Counted from the stretch's first letter, positions 34,953 to 44,192 are shown. The stretch is 64,000 nt of DNA from Verrucomicrobiia bacterium (GCA_030431475.1 JAUIJD010000007.1:1-64000); one strand, 5' to 3'. Notes: generated by a model from the letters alone, not told the origin. Numbers and translations: made by a program.

Positions 34953-36317
34953 TCAGCCGCGGAGCGGCACGGTGCTCGTCGCCGCCGGCCGGATCACCGT
35001 GATCGCGGTCCACGGCCCGCGTCGTGGGTGCAGAAGGGCCTGCCAGTACCAGGTGGAGGCATCGGTGAAGGCGTCGCCGTTCGCAGAGGTGTAGCGCTCA
35101 TAGATCTGCCAGCGCCGGCCGTCGCGACGCGCGATCGAGGCCCCCCACAGGAGGCCGTCGGCGTCGCGAAAGGCAGGCTCGGCGTGGGTTTCGAAGCCGG
35201 CAGCGCGCAGGCAATGGGCCGCCGGATGCATCCGGCGCGTCGGGCGGTCGGTGCGGCGAAGGATGACCTCGGCGTCGCCCCAGGCGAAGCGGGCGATGGA
35301 TCCGGGAAAGGCGGCGGCGAAGCGCGTCTCGACCGGACTCAGGGGAAGGGAGGTGAGCGCGACGCCGTGCAAGGTGGCCGGCCAGTCGCCGGGGTCCGCC
35401 GGTGGCGCTGGGGCGCCTCGCGAGACGATCGTCACACCCCCGGCGGTGGCCAGCAGGGCGAGGGTGACGACGGCCGCGCGGCGACCGAGAACCCACGGAC
35501 GGGAGTTTTCAGGCGGACGCTTGAGGCGACCGAGGCGCTCGGCCAGGCCGAAGACCGCGAGCAGCACGCCGGCGTGGATGACCAGTCCGATGGCGGGGTG
35601 CGCCCACTCGGGCCACTCGACGCGGCCGGATTCGGGAAAGAACACGATCGCCGCGCGCAGCCCGTTTCCGAGCATGACCACTCCCGCGGCAAGGCCCGTC
35701 AACGCGAGGGTGCGGGTCCAGCCGAGCCGCAGCCGCGCGGCCAGGACTGCGGCGACGAAGCAGGCCGACCACAGCATGCGGATCCCGGCGCAGGGCGGAT
35801 CGATGCCGACGATGCGGTCGCCGTCCACGAGCATCACGCCGGCCCGTTCGACCGCCAGTCCGCCGAGTCCGAGCAACCCGCCGGCGATCTCGGCAATTGC
35901 GAGGCGCAGCGGGTAGCCGGCAAAGAAGTCGAGCGAGGCGACCAGAGGCAGCGACAGGACCAGCAGCGCCACCACTCCGGCCTTGCCGCGCGGCATCCGC
36001 AGCGAGGCAGCCACGACCGCCACCGCCAGCAATCCGACCACCAATGGCGGCACGCCCCACGGGCCGAACTGGGCGAGCGCCAGCAGGCACGAGCCCGCCA
36101 GCATGGGGACCGGCCGGAGCTGGACCCGGTCCCGCTGCCCGAGGCCCGCCGCGGTGCCCAGCGCGACGAGTGCGGCGACCAGCGCGATGACGCCGAGTGG
36201 CTCGTCGGAGCCGTCGCCCACCCGCCGGACATACCATGTCAGCAGTGGCAGCGCGGCGATGAAGAAGGCGATCAGCGCCGAGGCGGCGAACCAGGGAAGG
36301 GGACGACGGGGAGGCAT
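34953..36317 (-). CDS. exosortase fused to an EpsI-like C-terminal domain
   Basis: A 454-aa protein with about eight helices. The exosortase triad is visible: Cys176 in DPPCAGIRMLW, Arg221 in GNGLRAAIVF and His240 in EWAHPAIGLVIHAG. PCAG replaces the usual PCSG. After the last helix (AAVVTLALLATAGGVTIV) about 170 extracytoplasmic residues resemble EpsI/DUF3485 (RMHPAAHCLRAAGFE). Exosortases cut and transfer PEP-CTERM proteins. It lies 34 bp downstream of a VIT/VWA gene that carries such a C-terminus, so this looks like a dedicated enzyme-substrate pair. ATG 36317 is chosen because the longer frame adds only shadow sequence. Confidence 0.85.
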   Translation of the reverse strand: MPPRRPLPWFAASALIAFFIAALPLLTWYVRRVGDGSDEPLGVIALVAALVALGTAAGLGQRDRVQLRPVPMLAGSCLLALAQFGPWGVPPLVVGLLAVAVVAASLRMPRGKAGVVALLVLSLPLVASLDFFAGYPLRLAIAEIAGGLLGLGGLAVERAGVMLVDGDRIVGIDPPCAGIRMLWSACFVAAVLAARLRLGWTRTLALTGLAAGVVMLGNGLRAAIVFFPESGRVEWPEWAHPAIGLVIHAGVLLAVFGLAERLGRLKRPPENSRPWVLGRRAAVVTLALLATAGGVTIVSRGAPAPPADPGDWPATLHGVALTSLPLSPVETRFAAAFPGSIARFAWGDAEVILRRTDRPTRRMHPAAHCLRAAGFETHAEPAFRDADGLLWGASIARRDGRRWQIYERYTSANGDAFTDASTWYWQALLHPRRGPWTAITVIRPAATSTVPLRG

Positions 36318-36351
36318 CGCTCGTGTGCGGCGGGTGCGAACCTGGGGGCGG

Positions 36352-38382
36352 CTAGGTGTCGTCCGCGATCCGGCGGTGGCGGTGGAAGAGAAGGCCGATG
36401 GCGGTGAGCAGGAACAGGCTGACGGCGCCGGGTTCGGGCGCGGCGCCGGCGCTGATGCCGCCTCCGCTGAAAACGACCTGCCCTTCACCCAGCGCGCTTT
36501 CGCCGACCCCCTTGGGGAGCGGCAGCGGTTGCTCGGCGTGGCGGAGTTTCTCGCGAATCTCGCGCGTTGTTTCATCGACCGCGACGAACGAGGTGAACTC
36601 GGTGAGCAGCTCGTAGGTCAGACCCAACGTGGTGATCTCGCGCTGGAGTTCGTCGTCGCCGCCGCCGCGGCGGTTTTGTGCGACGGCCCGGTCGTCGGCC
36701 AGCGTGCGGACCTTTTCCCGAGCCCACAGCGGACGCAGCGCCGGGTGGCGGGTGCCTTTCGCGGCCTCGCCGGCGACGTCAAAGCGGGCTTCGAAGGGAC
36801 CGCCGCCGCCCTGGCCGGTGACGACGATCGCTCCCTTCGGCTCACCCTTCCATTTGCCGATCAGCTCGATCGGCCGGTCGGCGAAGACATCGGGCACGCT
36901 CTCCGGCTGGCCCTCGCGGGCACCGAATCCCTCGTAGCGGATCTCGATGTCGGTGAGCACCGGCGCGCTGATGTAGTCGCGGAAGCGTGTGGCGGTCGGG
37001 GCCGCCTCGCCGGGGTGCAGGACGAAGAACGGCTCGCCCATGCCGGCGCGGGCCAGTCCCTCGATGAGCCAGCGGTTGACCGAGCTGCCGATGCCGAAGG
37101 CGAACACGTTGGCGCGGCCGCGCTCGGACCGCACCAGATCGAAGGCCTCGCGTTCGATGTTCACGAAGCCGTCGGTGACGACCACGATGCTGCGCGAGGT
37201 GGCCTCGTCCAGCGGGACGGCCAGCGCGCGCTCGAGGGCGGGCAGCAGCTCGGTCCCGCCGCCGCCGTTGGCGAGGTTGGTGAGGTCGGTGCCGCGGGTG
37301 ATGTTGTCGGCGGTGGCCGGCAGCGAGCGCGGCGCGAGCATGCGGCTTTCCCCGGCGAAGAGGAGCACGTTGAAGGTGTCGGTCGAGCGCAGGCCGCCGA
37401 GCAGGTCGCGCATCAGCGTCTTGGCGGTGTCGAGCGGGAAGCCGTTCATGCTGCCGCTGACGTCGAGAACGAAGAGATAGTCGCGCGCCGGGATCTGTTC
37501 GGGCCGCACGCGCTGCGGCGGCTCGACGTTGAGCAGGAAGAAGTTCTCCTCTTCGCCCTCGTGGAGGAGCAGGCCGCTGACCACCTGGCGGTCGGCGAGC
37601 CGGTAGCGCAGCACGAAGTCGCGGTTGGCCGCGTCGCCGCTGGCGGGGAGTTCGACCGTGGCCCGGTCTTCGGCGGCGAAGTCGATGGCGGCGTCGTGGC
37701 TGGCACAGGTCAGCGACTTAAGCGGCATGCCGGCGCTCACCTCGACCTGCGCGGCGAAGGTGGCCGGCGTCTCGACCCCCTCGCCGAGGTAGGGGTTGGT
37801 CACCCAGCTCTCCGTGGCGCTACCCTGGTTCGAGTAGCGCGGGCCGACCACCGTGGGATAGACGAACTCATAGACCCGCTCGGTGGCGCCGAGCTTCTCG
37901 CTGAAGTGGAGCGTCACCTTCACTTCGTCGCCCGGGAGGATGTTGGCGACGCTCATGCGGAAGACGTTCGGCCGCTTCTGCTCGAGCAAGGAGGCGGTCT
38001 TGTTCGCGCTCTTGGCCTTCTCGTAGGTCGCCTTGGCCTGCTCCTTCTCCTCGATCCTGGCGGCGATCACCCGTTCGCCGATCCGCATCTCCACGCCGTG
38101 GACCGCGGCCCGGGTGCTGGCGGGAAAGACGTAGGTCGCCTCGATCGGATCGTCGCCGGTGTTGGCGTAGGTCTGCTCGACGGTGACCTCGGCAACGACA
38201 CCGGCGATGCTTGCGCGGAGGTCGGTCGACTTGAGCGGGAAATGCTCGAGATTGGCCTCGCCGCCGATCTCGAAACGGGGGGCGAGCGAGCGGTCCTCGT
38301 CGGCGGTCGCAGCGGCCGGGCACAGCCGAGCGACGAAAAATGTCAGCACGGCGACGGTGGGGGTGATGGCTTTTGGTATCAT
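36352..38382 (-). CDS. VIT and von Willebrand A domain protein with a PEP-CTERM-type sorting tail
   Basis: A 676-aa secreted protein with a signal peptide (MIPKAITPTVAVLTFFVARL). The VIT domain (about 35-165) includes EATYVFPASTRAAVHGVEMR and ARIEEKEQAKATYEKAK. The VWA domain begins DYLFVLDVSGSMNGFPLDT, with the MIDAS DxSGS motif, and includes VVVTDGFVNIE. The last 30 residues read PEPGAVSLFLLTAIGLLF and then HRHRR: a PEP motif, a helix and a basic cap, the exosortase sorting layout. Related VIT/VWA proteins are targets of dedicated sortases in other phyla. Confidence 0.9.
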   Translation of the reverse strand: MIPKAITPTVAVLTFFVARLCPAAATADEDRSLAPRFEIGGEANLEHFPLKSTDLRASIAGVVAEVTVEQTYANTGDDPIEATYVFPASTRAAVHGVEMRIGERVIAARIEEKEQAKATYEKAKSANKTASLLEQKRPNVFRMSVANILPGDEVKVTLHFSEKLGATERVYEFVYPTVVGPRYSNQGSATESWVTNPYLGEGVETPATFAAQVEVSAGMPLKSLTCASHDAAIDFAAEDRATVELPASGDAANRDFVLRYRLADRQVVSGLLLHEGEEENFFLLNVEPPQRVRPEQIPARDYLFVLDVSGSMNGFPLDTAKTLMRDLLGGLRSTDTFNVLLFAGESRMLAPRSLPATADNITRGTDLTNLANGGGGTELLPALERALAVPLDEATSRSIVVVTDGFVNIEREAFDLVRSERGRANVFAFGIGSSVNRWLIEGLARAGMGEPFFVLHPGEAAPTATRFRDYISAPVLTDIEIRYEGFGAREGQPESVPDVFADRPIELIGKWKGEPKGAIVVTGQGGGGPFEARFDVAGEAAKGTRHPALRPLWAREKVRTLADDRAVAQNRRGGGDDELQREITTLGLTYELLTEFTSFVAVDETTREIREKLRHAEQPLPLPKGVGESALGEGQVVFSGGGISAGAAPEPGAVSLFLLTAIGLLFHRHRRIADDT

Positions 38383-38599
38383 GGCTTGGCTTGGTTCCAG
38401 CGTCGCCAGCTTCGAGCGCGGCCGTGAAAGCCGGATGATTCGAATGTGAAATCGGGGTGGGGCGCCCAGCTGCTGCCGGGTGGGAGGTCCATGGCGGCCT
38501 CAGCCCCATGGTGCGGCGGTCGGGTGCGACGGCTGCGTGAAACGAGGGGGCGGAGGAATGGGCGCGTTGCGGGCATCGCGAACGGCGGCACACGGCCCA

Positions 38600-38645
38600 G
38601 CCGGTGTGCATCGCTCGCAAAGCCGGAGCTTTGCGCCACTCAGCC
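38600..38645. repeat. possible half copy of the 3'-end palindrome family
   Basis: Read on the minus strand, GAGTGGCGCAAAGCTCCGGC overlaps the stop of the Cys-rich permease and begins like the GAGTGGC arm of the 61579 element. The opposing arm is not clear. The rest of 38383-38639 shows no gene and presumably holds the VIT-operon promoter. Confidence 0.35.
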
Positions 38646-39806
38646 GCCGTAGACGTTGAGCAGCCACGCGATCACCAGCACCTGCGGGGTGGTGATCAGC
38701 GGCAGGGCGAGCGTCGCCTTCCACGACTTCGTCGTTTCGCGCAGCGCCATGATCTCGGTGTAGTCGGTGGCGGCGCCGGCCATCAGGAAGGTGAACGCAT
38801 TGCCCGGCGCACCGGCGCGGTTGAGGAGGTCGGCGGCGATCGGGCTCGATCCCTCCGAGCAGACTTCGATGACGGTGGTCGCCGCGAGCGTGAGCAGCAG
38901 GCCGAGCAGGCTGGGCCCGAAGTACTGGTTGAAGATGTCGGTCGGCACGAAGGCGCGCACCGCCGCCGCCATGGCGAAGCCGAAGAAGATCCAGCGCAGG
39001 ATCATGCGCGACTCGCTGAGGCCGTCGCGCACCATCCGGCCGAGATTGCCGCTGCCGGGGCGGATGTTTCCCCAGACCTCGCCGAGGCCGTCCCTGAGGC
39101 GATAGTCGCCGCCGACCTCGACGGTGTTCGGGTTCGACGGCAGCGCGCCCCGCTTCACCAGCGCGTCGGCGATGCGGCCGCTGATGATGCCGATGACCAT
39201 CGACAGCGCGATGAAGGCGAGCGTCCACTTCAGCCCGATCAGGCCGATCAGGATGAGGGTCAGCGACAGCGAGTTCCACGGACTCGAGACGAGGAAGGCG
39301 ATCACCTGTCCGAGCGAGGCGCCCTTGCGATAGAGCTGCATGCCGACCATCAGGATGCCGTGGTTGCAGAGGTCGAGCAGGGTGCCGGCGAAGGTCGCGC
39401 GGACGATGCCGCCGATGCTGCCGCCCTTGCCTAACAGCTTGGCAACAACTTCCTTCGGCACCTGACCGAGGATGCCGACCGCAGCGATGCCGATGAGGAT
39501 GCCCCACCAGGCCTTGGTCATGAGCTCCCACGAGCCGTGGGCGAAGGTCTGCCACCACGCCGGTCCGGCGCCGATGAAATGCCCGGCGATGCCGGCCGCG
39601 ACCAGCGCCAGCGACCCCCACAGCAGCCAGTCGACCTTTCCGCCGCCGCCACAGCAGGCGCCGCCCTCCTCGGCGTCGGGGTTGTGATCGCCGTCGCAGC
39701 AGGAGGAGCCGCCGTCGTCCTCGGCGTGCCCCCCTCCGCAGCACGACGAGCTCGCGGCTTCGGATTTCTCCGGCTCGGGGTCTTTTCCGCAGCAGCAGTC
39801 GCTCAT
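38640..39806 (-). CDS. DUF318/ArsP-like permease with a Cys-rich N-terminus
   Basis: A 388-aa membrane protein. The cytoplasmic N-terminus is packed with Cys and acid (MSDCCCGKDPEPEKSEAASS, SCCGGG, SSCCDGDH, ACCGGG), a likely metal or metalloid site. About eight helices follow with the family's LCNHGILMVGMQLYRKGASLG and EVCSEGSSPIAADLLNRAG segments. It is related to, but clearly distinct from, the His-rich permease at 28244. A universal stress protein gene lies just upstream, which fits a stress/detoxification role. Arsenite, organoarsenical or other metal export is inferred only. Confidence 0.82.
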   Translation of the reverse strand: MSDCCCGKDPEPEKSEAASSSCCGGGHAEDDGGSSCCDGDHNPDAEEGGACCGGGGKVDWLLWGSLALVAAGIAGHFIGAGPAWWQTFAHGSWELMTKAWWGILIGIAAVGILGQVPKEVVAKLLGKGGSIGGIVRATFAGTLLDLCNHGILMVGMQLYRKGASLGQVIAFLVSSPWNSLSLTLILIGLIGLKWTLAFIALSMVIGIISGRIADALVKRGALPSNPNTVEVGGDYRLRDGLGEVWGNIRPGSGNLGRMVRDGLSESRMILRWIFFGFAMAAAVRAFVPTDIFNQYFGPSLLGLLLTLAATTVIEVCSEGSSPIAADLLNRAGAPGNAFTFLMAGAATDYTEIMALRETTKSWKATLALPLITTPQVLVIAWLLNVYGG

Positions 39807-39865
39807 GAACCTGAGGGGAGCCTCGGGGCGCCGATGTCGCCCTGCAAGCGGTGTTTCGGGGCCGC

Positions 39866-40732
39866 TCAGATCCGCACCGCGAGCACCGAGGCCGGCACGT
39901 CGTGGAGCAGGCGTTCGGCGTTGGTGCCGAAGAACATCGCGCCGAGCTTCGAGTGGCCGCGGGTGCCGAGCACCACCAGGTCGGCGCCGCTGTCGGTGAT
40001 GTGGCAGGTGAGCGCGACCGAGGGCACCGGGGAGTCGAGGATCCGCACCTGGTGGTCGATGGACGACAGCTCCTCGGTGAACTCGCCGACGACCCGCTGC
40101 AGCGCCTGGTTCGTGGAGTCGCGCCGCTCGGTGGCCGTCTGCTCGGCATCGAGGTCCTCGGGCCACAGCTCCTTGTCGGTCGGGAAGGTGACGTGCGACA
40201 GATCGAGGTGCGCGCCGTCGCGGGCGGCCTCCGTCGCGCGCGCCAGCACCGGCCCGGAAGCCGGCGACAGGTCGAGGCAGGCGACGATGTGACGGAAGCT
40301 CGCGCCCGGGCGTTCGCGCATCAGCAGCACGTCGCAGTCGACGGTGCGCACGCAGCGCGAGGCGATCGACCCCAGGCGCTTCTGGCCGGGCTTGTTGGCC
40401 GAGATGACGAGCAGGCCGGCCTGCTCGCGCTGGATGAGTTGCTGGAGTTCGTCGGGCGGCCGGCCGACGAGCACGATCTGGCGCATCGGGACCTCGAGGT
40501 CGAGCTGGCGGACCAGGTCGGCGAGGTCGGCTTCGGCGCGGTAGCGGGCGGCGTCGATCACCTTCGCGGCCGGCCGGCAGCCGGGGCGGTGGGGCAGGAG
40601 TCCGGGAAACACGACGTGGACGACGAAAAGCGGCACGCCCTCGGTCGTGGCGATTTCGGCCGCCTGGCGCAGCACGGCGGCGGAGGTGGGCGTGAGGTCG
40701 ACGGCGGCGACGACCGGCTTGGAGAAGATCAT
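39866..40732 (-). CDS. tandem universal stress protein (two UspA domains)
   Basis: A 288-aa protein with two UspA domains. Domain 1 begins VVAAVDLTPTSAAVLRQAAE; domain 2 begins HIVACLDLSPASGPVLARAT and ends VVLGTRGHSKLGAMFFGTNA and ERLLHDVPASVLAVRI. The G-2x-G-9x-G(S/T) ATP loop is well formed in domain 2 and degenerate in domain 1 (ISANKPGQKRLGSIASRC). It probably binds ATP and is induced by stress. Its start faces prfB. Confidence 0.92.
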   Translation of the reverse strand: MIFSKPVVAAVDLTPTSAAVLRQAAEIATTEGVPLFVVHVVFPGLLPHRPGCRPAAKVIDAARYRAEADLADLVRQLDLEVPMRQIVLVGRPPDELQQLIQREQAGLLVISANKPGQKRLGSIASRCVRTVDCDVLLMRERPGASFRHIVACLDLSPASGPVLARATEAARDGAHLDLSHVTFPTDKELWPEDLDAEQTATERRDSTNQALQRVVGEFTEELSSIDHQVRILDSPVPSVALTCHITDSGADLVVLGTRGHSKLGAMFFGTNAERLLHDVPASVLAVRI

Positions 40733-40763
40733 GGCGTATCCTGGTGAGTGATGGAATCCGGCG

Positions 40764-40781
40764 GGCTCCACCGGTGGAGCC
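40764..40781. promoter_or_regulatory. 18-bp perfect palindrome in the divergent usp/prfB region
   Basis: GGCTCCACCGGTGGAGCC is a perfect dyad 32 bp upstream of the universal stress protein start and far from the prfB start. It could be an operator for the stress gene or a short hairpin. The remainder of 40733-40965 shows no gene. Confidence 0.45.
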
Positions 40782-40965
40782 GGCCATTCCGGCCGGAGGG
40801 GGGCTCCATACGCCCATTCGGCGAAATCGCGCCACTGTTGGGCAGAATGCACGCAGCGAATCAGCGGATATGGTTGAAAGGGGAGGGGATCGCGACCGGA
40901 ACGACCTCCAAAGCCCGACCCGAATCCTTGACTCGCCGCCATCGGCCTCCCACCTTGCGCCCGCG

Positions 40966-42103
40966 ATGGCCGAAACCCGTACCGCCGACCTCACGACGCT
41001 CGATACCGACGCGCTCCGCAAGCGCATCGTCGAGCTCGGGAGGTATCTTTGACGTCGAGAAGCTGAAGCGCGAGGTCGCGACCCTCGAGGAATCCATGGG
41101 GGCACCCGATTTCTGGGACGACCCGGAGAAGGCCCGCCAGACCAGCGAACGCGCCGCTTCCCTGAAGAAGAAGGCCGAAACCTACGCCGGGCTCGAATCG
41201 GGTCTCGACGACGTGCTCGCCGCGATCGAGCTGGCCAAGGAATTCGACGACGATGACTCCGCCGCCGAAGCGGTCGGCCAGGCCGAGCAGCTCGAGAAGG
41301 ACATCAGCTCCTTCGAGCTCTTCACCCTGCTCGACAAGCCGAACGACCCGGCCAACTGCTTCGTTCAGATCCAGGCCGGCGCCGGCGGCACCGAGGCCTG
41401 CGACTGGGCTCAGATGCTGCAGCGCATGTACGTTCGCTGGGCCGAGCAGAAGGGGTTCTCGGTGGAAACCATCGACTACGAGGATGGTGAGGAAGCCGGC
41501 CTCCGTTCGGTGACCGTGAAGGTGAGCGGCGAGAACGCCTACGGGTTCCTGAAGAATGAGCGGGGCGTCCACCGGCTGGTTCGCATCTCGCCCTTCGACT
41601 CGGCGGGCAAGCGTCACACCTCGTTCGCGTCGGTCGATGCCACCCCGGAGATCAACGACGAGATCAAGATCGAGATCGCCGACAAGGACGTCGAGATCAC
41701 CACCGCGCGCTCCGGAGGCAAGGGCGGCCAGAACGTCAACAAGGTCGAGACCGCGGTGCTGCTGCGCCACCTGCCGACCGGCATCCTGATCAAGTCGACC
41801 GCCGCCCGGACCCAGGGCGCCAACCGCGAGCTCGCGTTCCAGATCCTCAAGGCGAAGCTGCTCCAGCTCGAGGAGGACAAGCGCGCCGCCGCCGCCGAGC
41901 AGGCCTACGGCGAAAAGGGCGAGATCGCCTGGGGCAACCAGATCCGTTCCTACGTCTTCCAGCCCTACCAGAAGGTGCTCGACCTGCGCACCGGCGAGGA
42001 AAGCGGCAACATCCAGAGCGTGATGGACGGCGACATCGACGCCTTCATCGAGGCCAAGCTCCGCGGCAAGGTCCGCGTCAAGGGCGCCAAGGACGAGGAT
42101 TAG
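40966..42103 (+). CDS. prfB: peptide chain release factor 2, expressed by programmed +1 frameshift
   Basis: The first reading frame, ATG 40966 to TGA 41050-41052, gives 28 aa (ending IVELGRYL). The rest continues in the +1 frame from GAC 41051 to 42103, about 378 aa in total. The classical site is intact: an AGG-type Shine-Dalgarno (GGGAGG) just before TAT CTT TGA C, where CTT slips by +1 before the UGA that RF2 itself reads. The SPF tripeptide ([10 protein letters not shown]) and GGQ ([10 protein letters not shown]) confirm RF2. Automated callers may split or truncate this gene. Confidence 0.97.
41041..41053 (+). promoter_or_regulatory. prfB programmed frameshift site
   Basis: AGGTATCTTTGAC, preceded by GGG. 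The internal Shine-Dalgarno-like GGGAGG, the slippery CTT, and the in-frame UGA followed by C form the autoregulatory element of RF2 synthesis. Confidence 0.95.
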
Positions 42104-42118
42104 CGGGGCCCTTTACGT

Positions 42119-42175
42119 AGCACCGACAATCCTGTCGGCCTTCGGAGTGTGGATCGACAGGAATGTCGATGCTCC
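42119..42175. repeat. 3'-end palindromic repeat, copy 4 (after prfB)
   Basis: Left arm AGCACCGACAATCCTGTCGG and right arm ATCGACAGGAATGTCGATGC are imperfect reverse complements with inner 6-bp stems. The layout matches the other copies (outer AGC(G/A)CC arm, inner hairpins). It starts 16 bp after the prfB stop. Confidence 0.75.
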
Positions 42176-42274
42176 GGAATCTCGTTTCCTGCTCGAGCGT
42201 TCTTCGAAAAGCACGGCTCGGCACGAGAATGGCACGGAACCCGCTCCGGGCGCGGCGAATCCGATCCATTTGTC

Positions 42275-42907
42275 GTGAATACGAGTCATCCGGGAAACCA
42301 ATCCCCCCGCTCAGGGCGCCATCGCGGCAAGGTCCAGCGGCTGATACTGCTCGCCCCGGCGCTCCTGGCGCTGGCGTGCTGGGCCTTCGCCACTCGGTCC
42401 GCAGTGGTCAACACCGACTGGCGCGTGCTGCTGGGCGAGGAGCTGATGTTCGTGATGCTGCTCGGCACGGCGGCGGTGCCGTTCTTCATGCTCCTCCATG
42501 GCCTCGGCTACCTCTGGATGAGGCGCGGGCCCGAGCCCTTCCGGCGCCGGGCGTGGTACCTCGGGCTGGTCTTTCCGATGCTCGGCGCGGTGGTGCTCAT
42601 CGCCTTCGGCGTGCTCGATCGCGTGTTCCCCGAGCGCTTGTTCGCCCGCTTCGCCGGCATCGATCTGCCGGCGTCGGCACGCGTCGTGGACCATACCTAC
42701 AACGGCACCGTGCTCGAAGACCACTTCGTCATCACCTTCGACGCCTCCCACGACGAAATCGAGGCACTGGTGATGCACCTTGGAGCGCTTCGCCGTCAGC
42801 AGGGGGGGAAGGAGATCTTCCGGATGCTCTCGGTCGAAGGCGACCACGGTCAGCTCGAAGTCGATTGGGTGCGAGGTCGGGCGACCTTCGAATATCTCGA
42901 CGCCTGA
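42275..42907 (+). CDS. hypothetical membrane protein with three helices and a soluble C-terminal domain
   Basis: An approximately 210-aa protein of unrecognised family. Helices are at about 25-42 (LILLAPALLALACWAFA), 55-77 and 98-120; a soluble domain follows (ASARVVDHTYNGTVLEDHFV, then ITFDASHDEIEAL). The start is uncertain: GTG 42275 is preferred because the frame upstream runs through the palindromic repeat. Function unknown. Confidence 0.6.
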   Translation: MNTSHPGNQSPRSGRHRGKVQRLILLAPALLALACWAFATRSAVVNTDWRVLLGEELMFVMLLGTAAVPFFMLLHGLGYLWMRRGPEPFRRRAWYLGLVFPMLGAVVLIAFGVLDRVFPERLFARFAGIDLPASARVVDHTYNGTVLEDHFVITFDASHDEIEALVMHLGALRRQQGGKEIFRMLSVEGDHGQLEVDWVRGRATFEYLDA

Positions 42908-42914
42908 CCCGGGC

Positions 42915-44126
42915 CTACGCCTCCATCTTCTCCACGTCCCGGATCAGCAGCAGCAGGCCGCCGAGCGGAAGGAGCAGGCAGGTGCCGAGGCCGGCGGCGT
43001 GGTGGCCGGTCAGGTCGCGCAGCCAGCCCATCGGCAGCGGGGCGAGGGCGGCGGCGGTGAGCATCACGGTGCCGGCCGAGCCCTGCACCGCGCCGAGGCC
43101 GTCGCGCCCGTAAAAGCGGGCCCAGGTCACGCCGCCCATGACCCCGGAGCTGCCGGCCACCGCGCCGAGCAGCAGGGTGTAGCCCCACATCATCGGCCCG
43201 GCCTGCAGGAGCTGGGCCAGCCCGAGGCAGGCCATCTGCAGGACGAGCGATGCCCGCAGGACCTTCCGCACGCCGAAGTGGTCGACGAGCGAGCCGGTGA
43301 TCAGGGTGGTGACGGCCGCCGCGACCGCGAGCACCGACAGCATCCCGGCGGCGGCCCCGCCGGAAATCCCGCGGTCCGCGAACAGCGAGGCCTGGTGAAA
43401 GACCAGCGCGGTGACGACGAAGGGGGCCGAGGCCAGCGCCAGCGCGAGGATCCAGAATCGTGCCGAGCGGAACACACGGCGGTCCGGCTTGCGCTTCGGC
43501 ACCGGCTGCGGCTCGCCGTCGCCGTCGGGGTGCTGGCCGAGCTCCTCCGGCGTGTCGCGCACCATCACGGCCGCGACCGCCAGCAGCACGACCAGCAGGA
43601 TGCCGCCGATGCCGGCGTAGGTCGACCGCCAGCCGAAGGCCCCGATCGCGGCGAAGCAGGCCGGCGGCAGGACCGCGCCGGAGAGTGAAACTCCCAGCCC
43701 GGCGAGCGACATCGCGCGTCCGCGCCGCCGGGCGTACCACTGCATCACCAGGAGGCTGCCGAGCAGGACCAGCGTGCCCTGGCCGAGCGAGCGCAGCACC
43801 GCCAGCGAGGCGGAAAGCGGAACCAGCCCGGCGCTGAGGGCCATGCCGCCGCAGGCGGCCGCCATCCCGACCGCGGCCATGGCCAAGGTACGGCGCACGC
43901 CGTAGCGGTCGGCCGCGCGGCCGGCCAGCGAGGCGACCATCGCGCTGAGGAAGCTGCCCGCGGCGTAGATGCCGGCGAAGGTGCCCCGCGAGATGTCGAA
44001 GCTTTCCAGCAGGAAGGGCTGGAAGACCGAGAAGGTGAAGGACTGCCCCGGCCCCGAGCAGAACCCCATGACGAAGGCCGCCGCGATCATGCGGCGGCCG
44101 GAGAAGGAGGGCGGGCTCGGGCTCAC
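42915..44126 (-). CDS. major facilitator superfamily transporter
   Basis: A 403-aa transporter with 12 predicted helices. It has the MFS loop-2/3 motif (LAGRAADRYGVRRTLAM) and its C-half counterpart (LITGSLVDHFGVRKVLRAS), a central cytoplasmic loop (TPEELGQHPDGDGEPQPVPK) and an N-half GxLG-type helix. The general pattern fits monocarboxylate/oxalate-formate type MFS proteins, but the substrate is unknown. GTG 44126 is chosen; the longer frame to 44255 adds an Arg-rich leader across a palindrome and is doubtful. Confidence 0.85.
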   Translation of the reverse strand: MSPSPPSFSGRRMIAAAFVMGFCSGPGQSFTFSVFQPFLLESFDISRGTFAGIYAAGSFLSAMVASLAGRAADRYGVRRTLAMAAVGMAAACGGMALSAGLVPLSASLAVLRSLGQGTLVLLGSLLVMQWYARRRGRAMSLAGLGVSLSGAVLPPACFAAIGAFGWRSTYAGIGGILLVVLLAVAAVMVRDTPEELGQHPDGDGEPQPVPKRKPDRRVFRSARFWILALALASAPFVVTALVFHQASLFADRGISGGAAAGMLSVLAVAAAVTTLITGSLVDHFGVRKVLRASLVLQMACLGLAQLLQAGPMMWGYTLLLGAVAGSSGVMGGVTWARFYGRDGLGAVQGSAGTVMLTAAALAPLPMGWLRDLTGHHAAGLGTCLLLPLGGLLLLIRDVEKMEA

Positions 44127-44192
44127 GGGTCGCGCGTAAGGGATTCCGGCCGGACATGCGAGTGCGGTTTGTATCCGGGGTGCGGAGCGGGA

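Noticed and set aside
34953-36575. Longer exosortase with an 86-residue extension
   Set aside because: The extra N-terminus lies opposite the VIT/VWA gene end and is Ser/Arg/Pro-rich shadow sequence.
41050-41052. Stop codon that would truncate prfB to 28 aa
   Set aside because: It is the UGA of the programmed frameshift, with the flanking elements intact.
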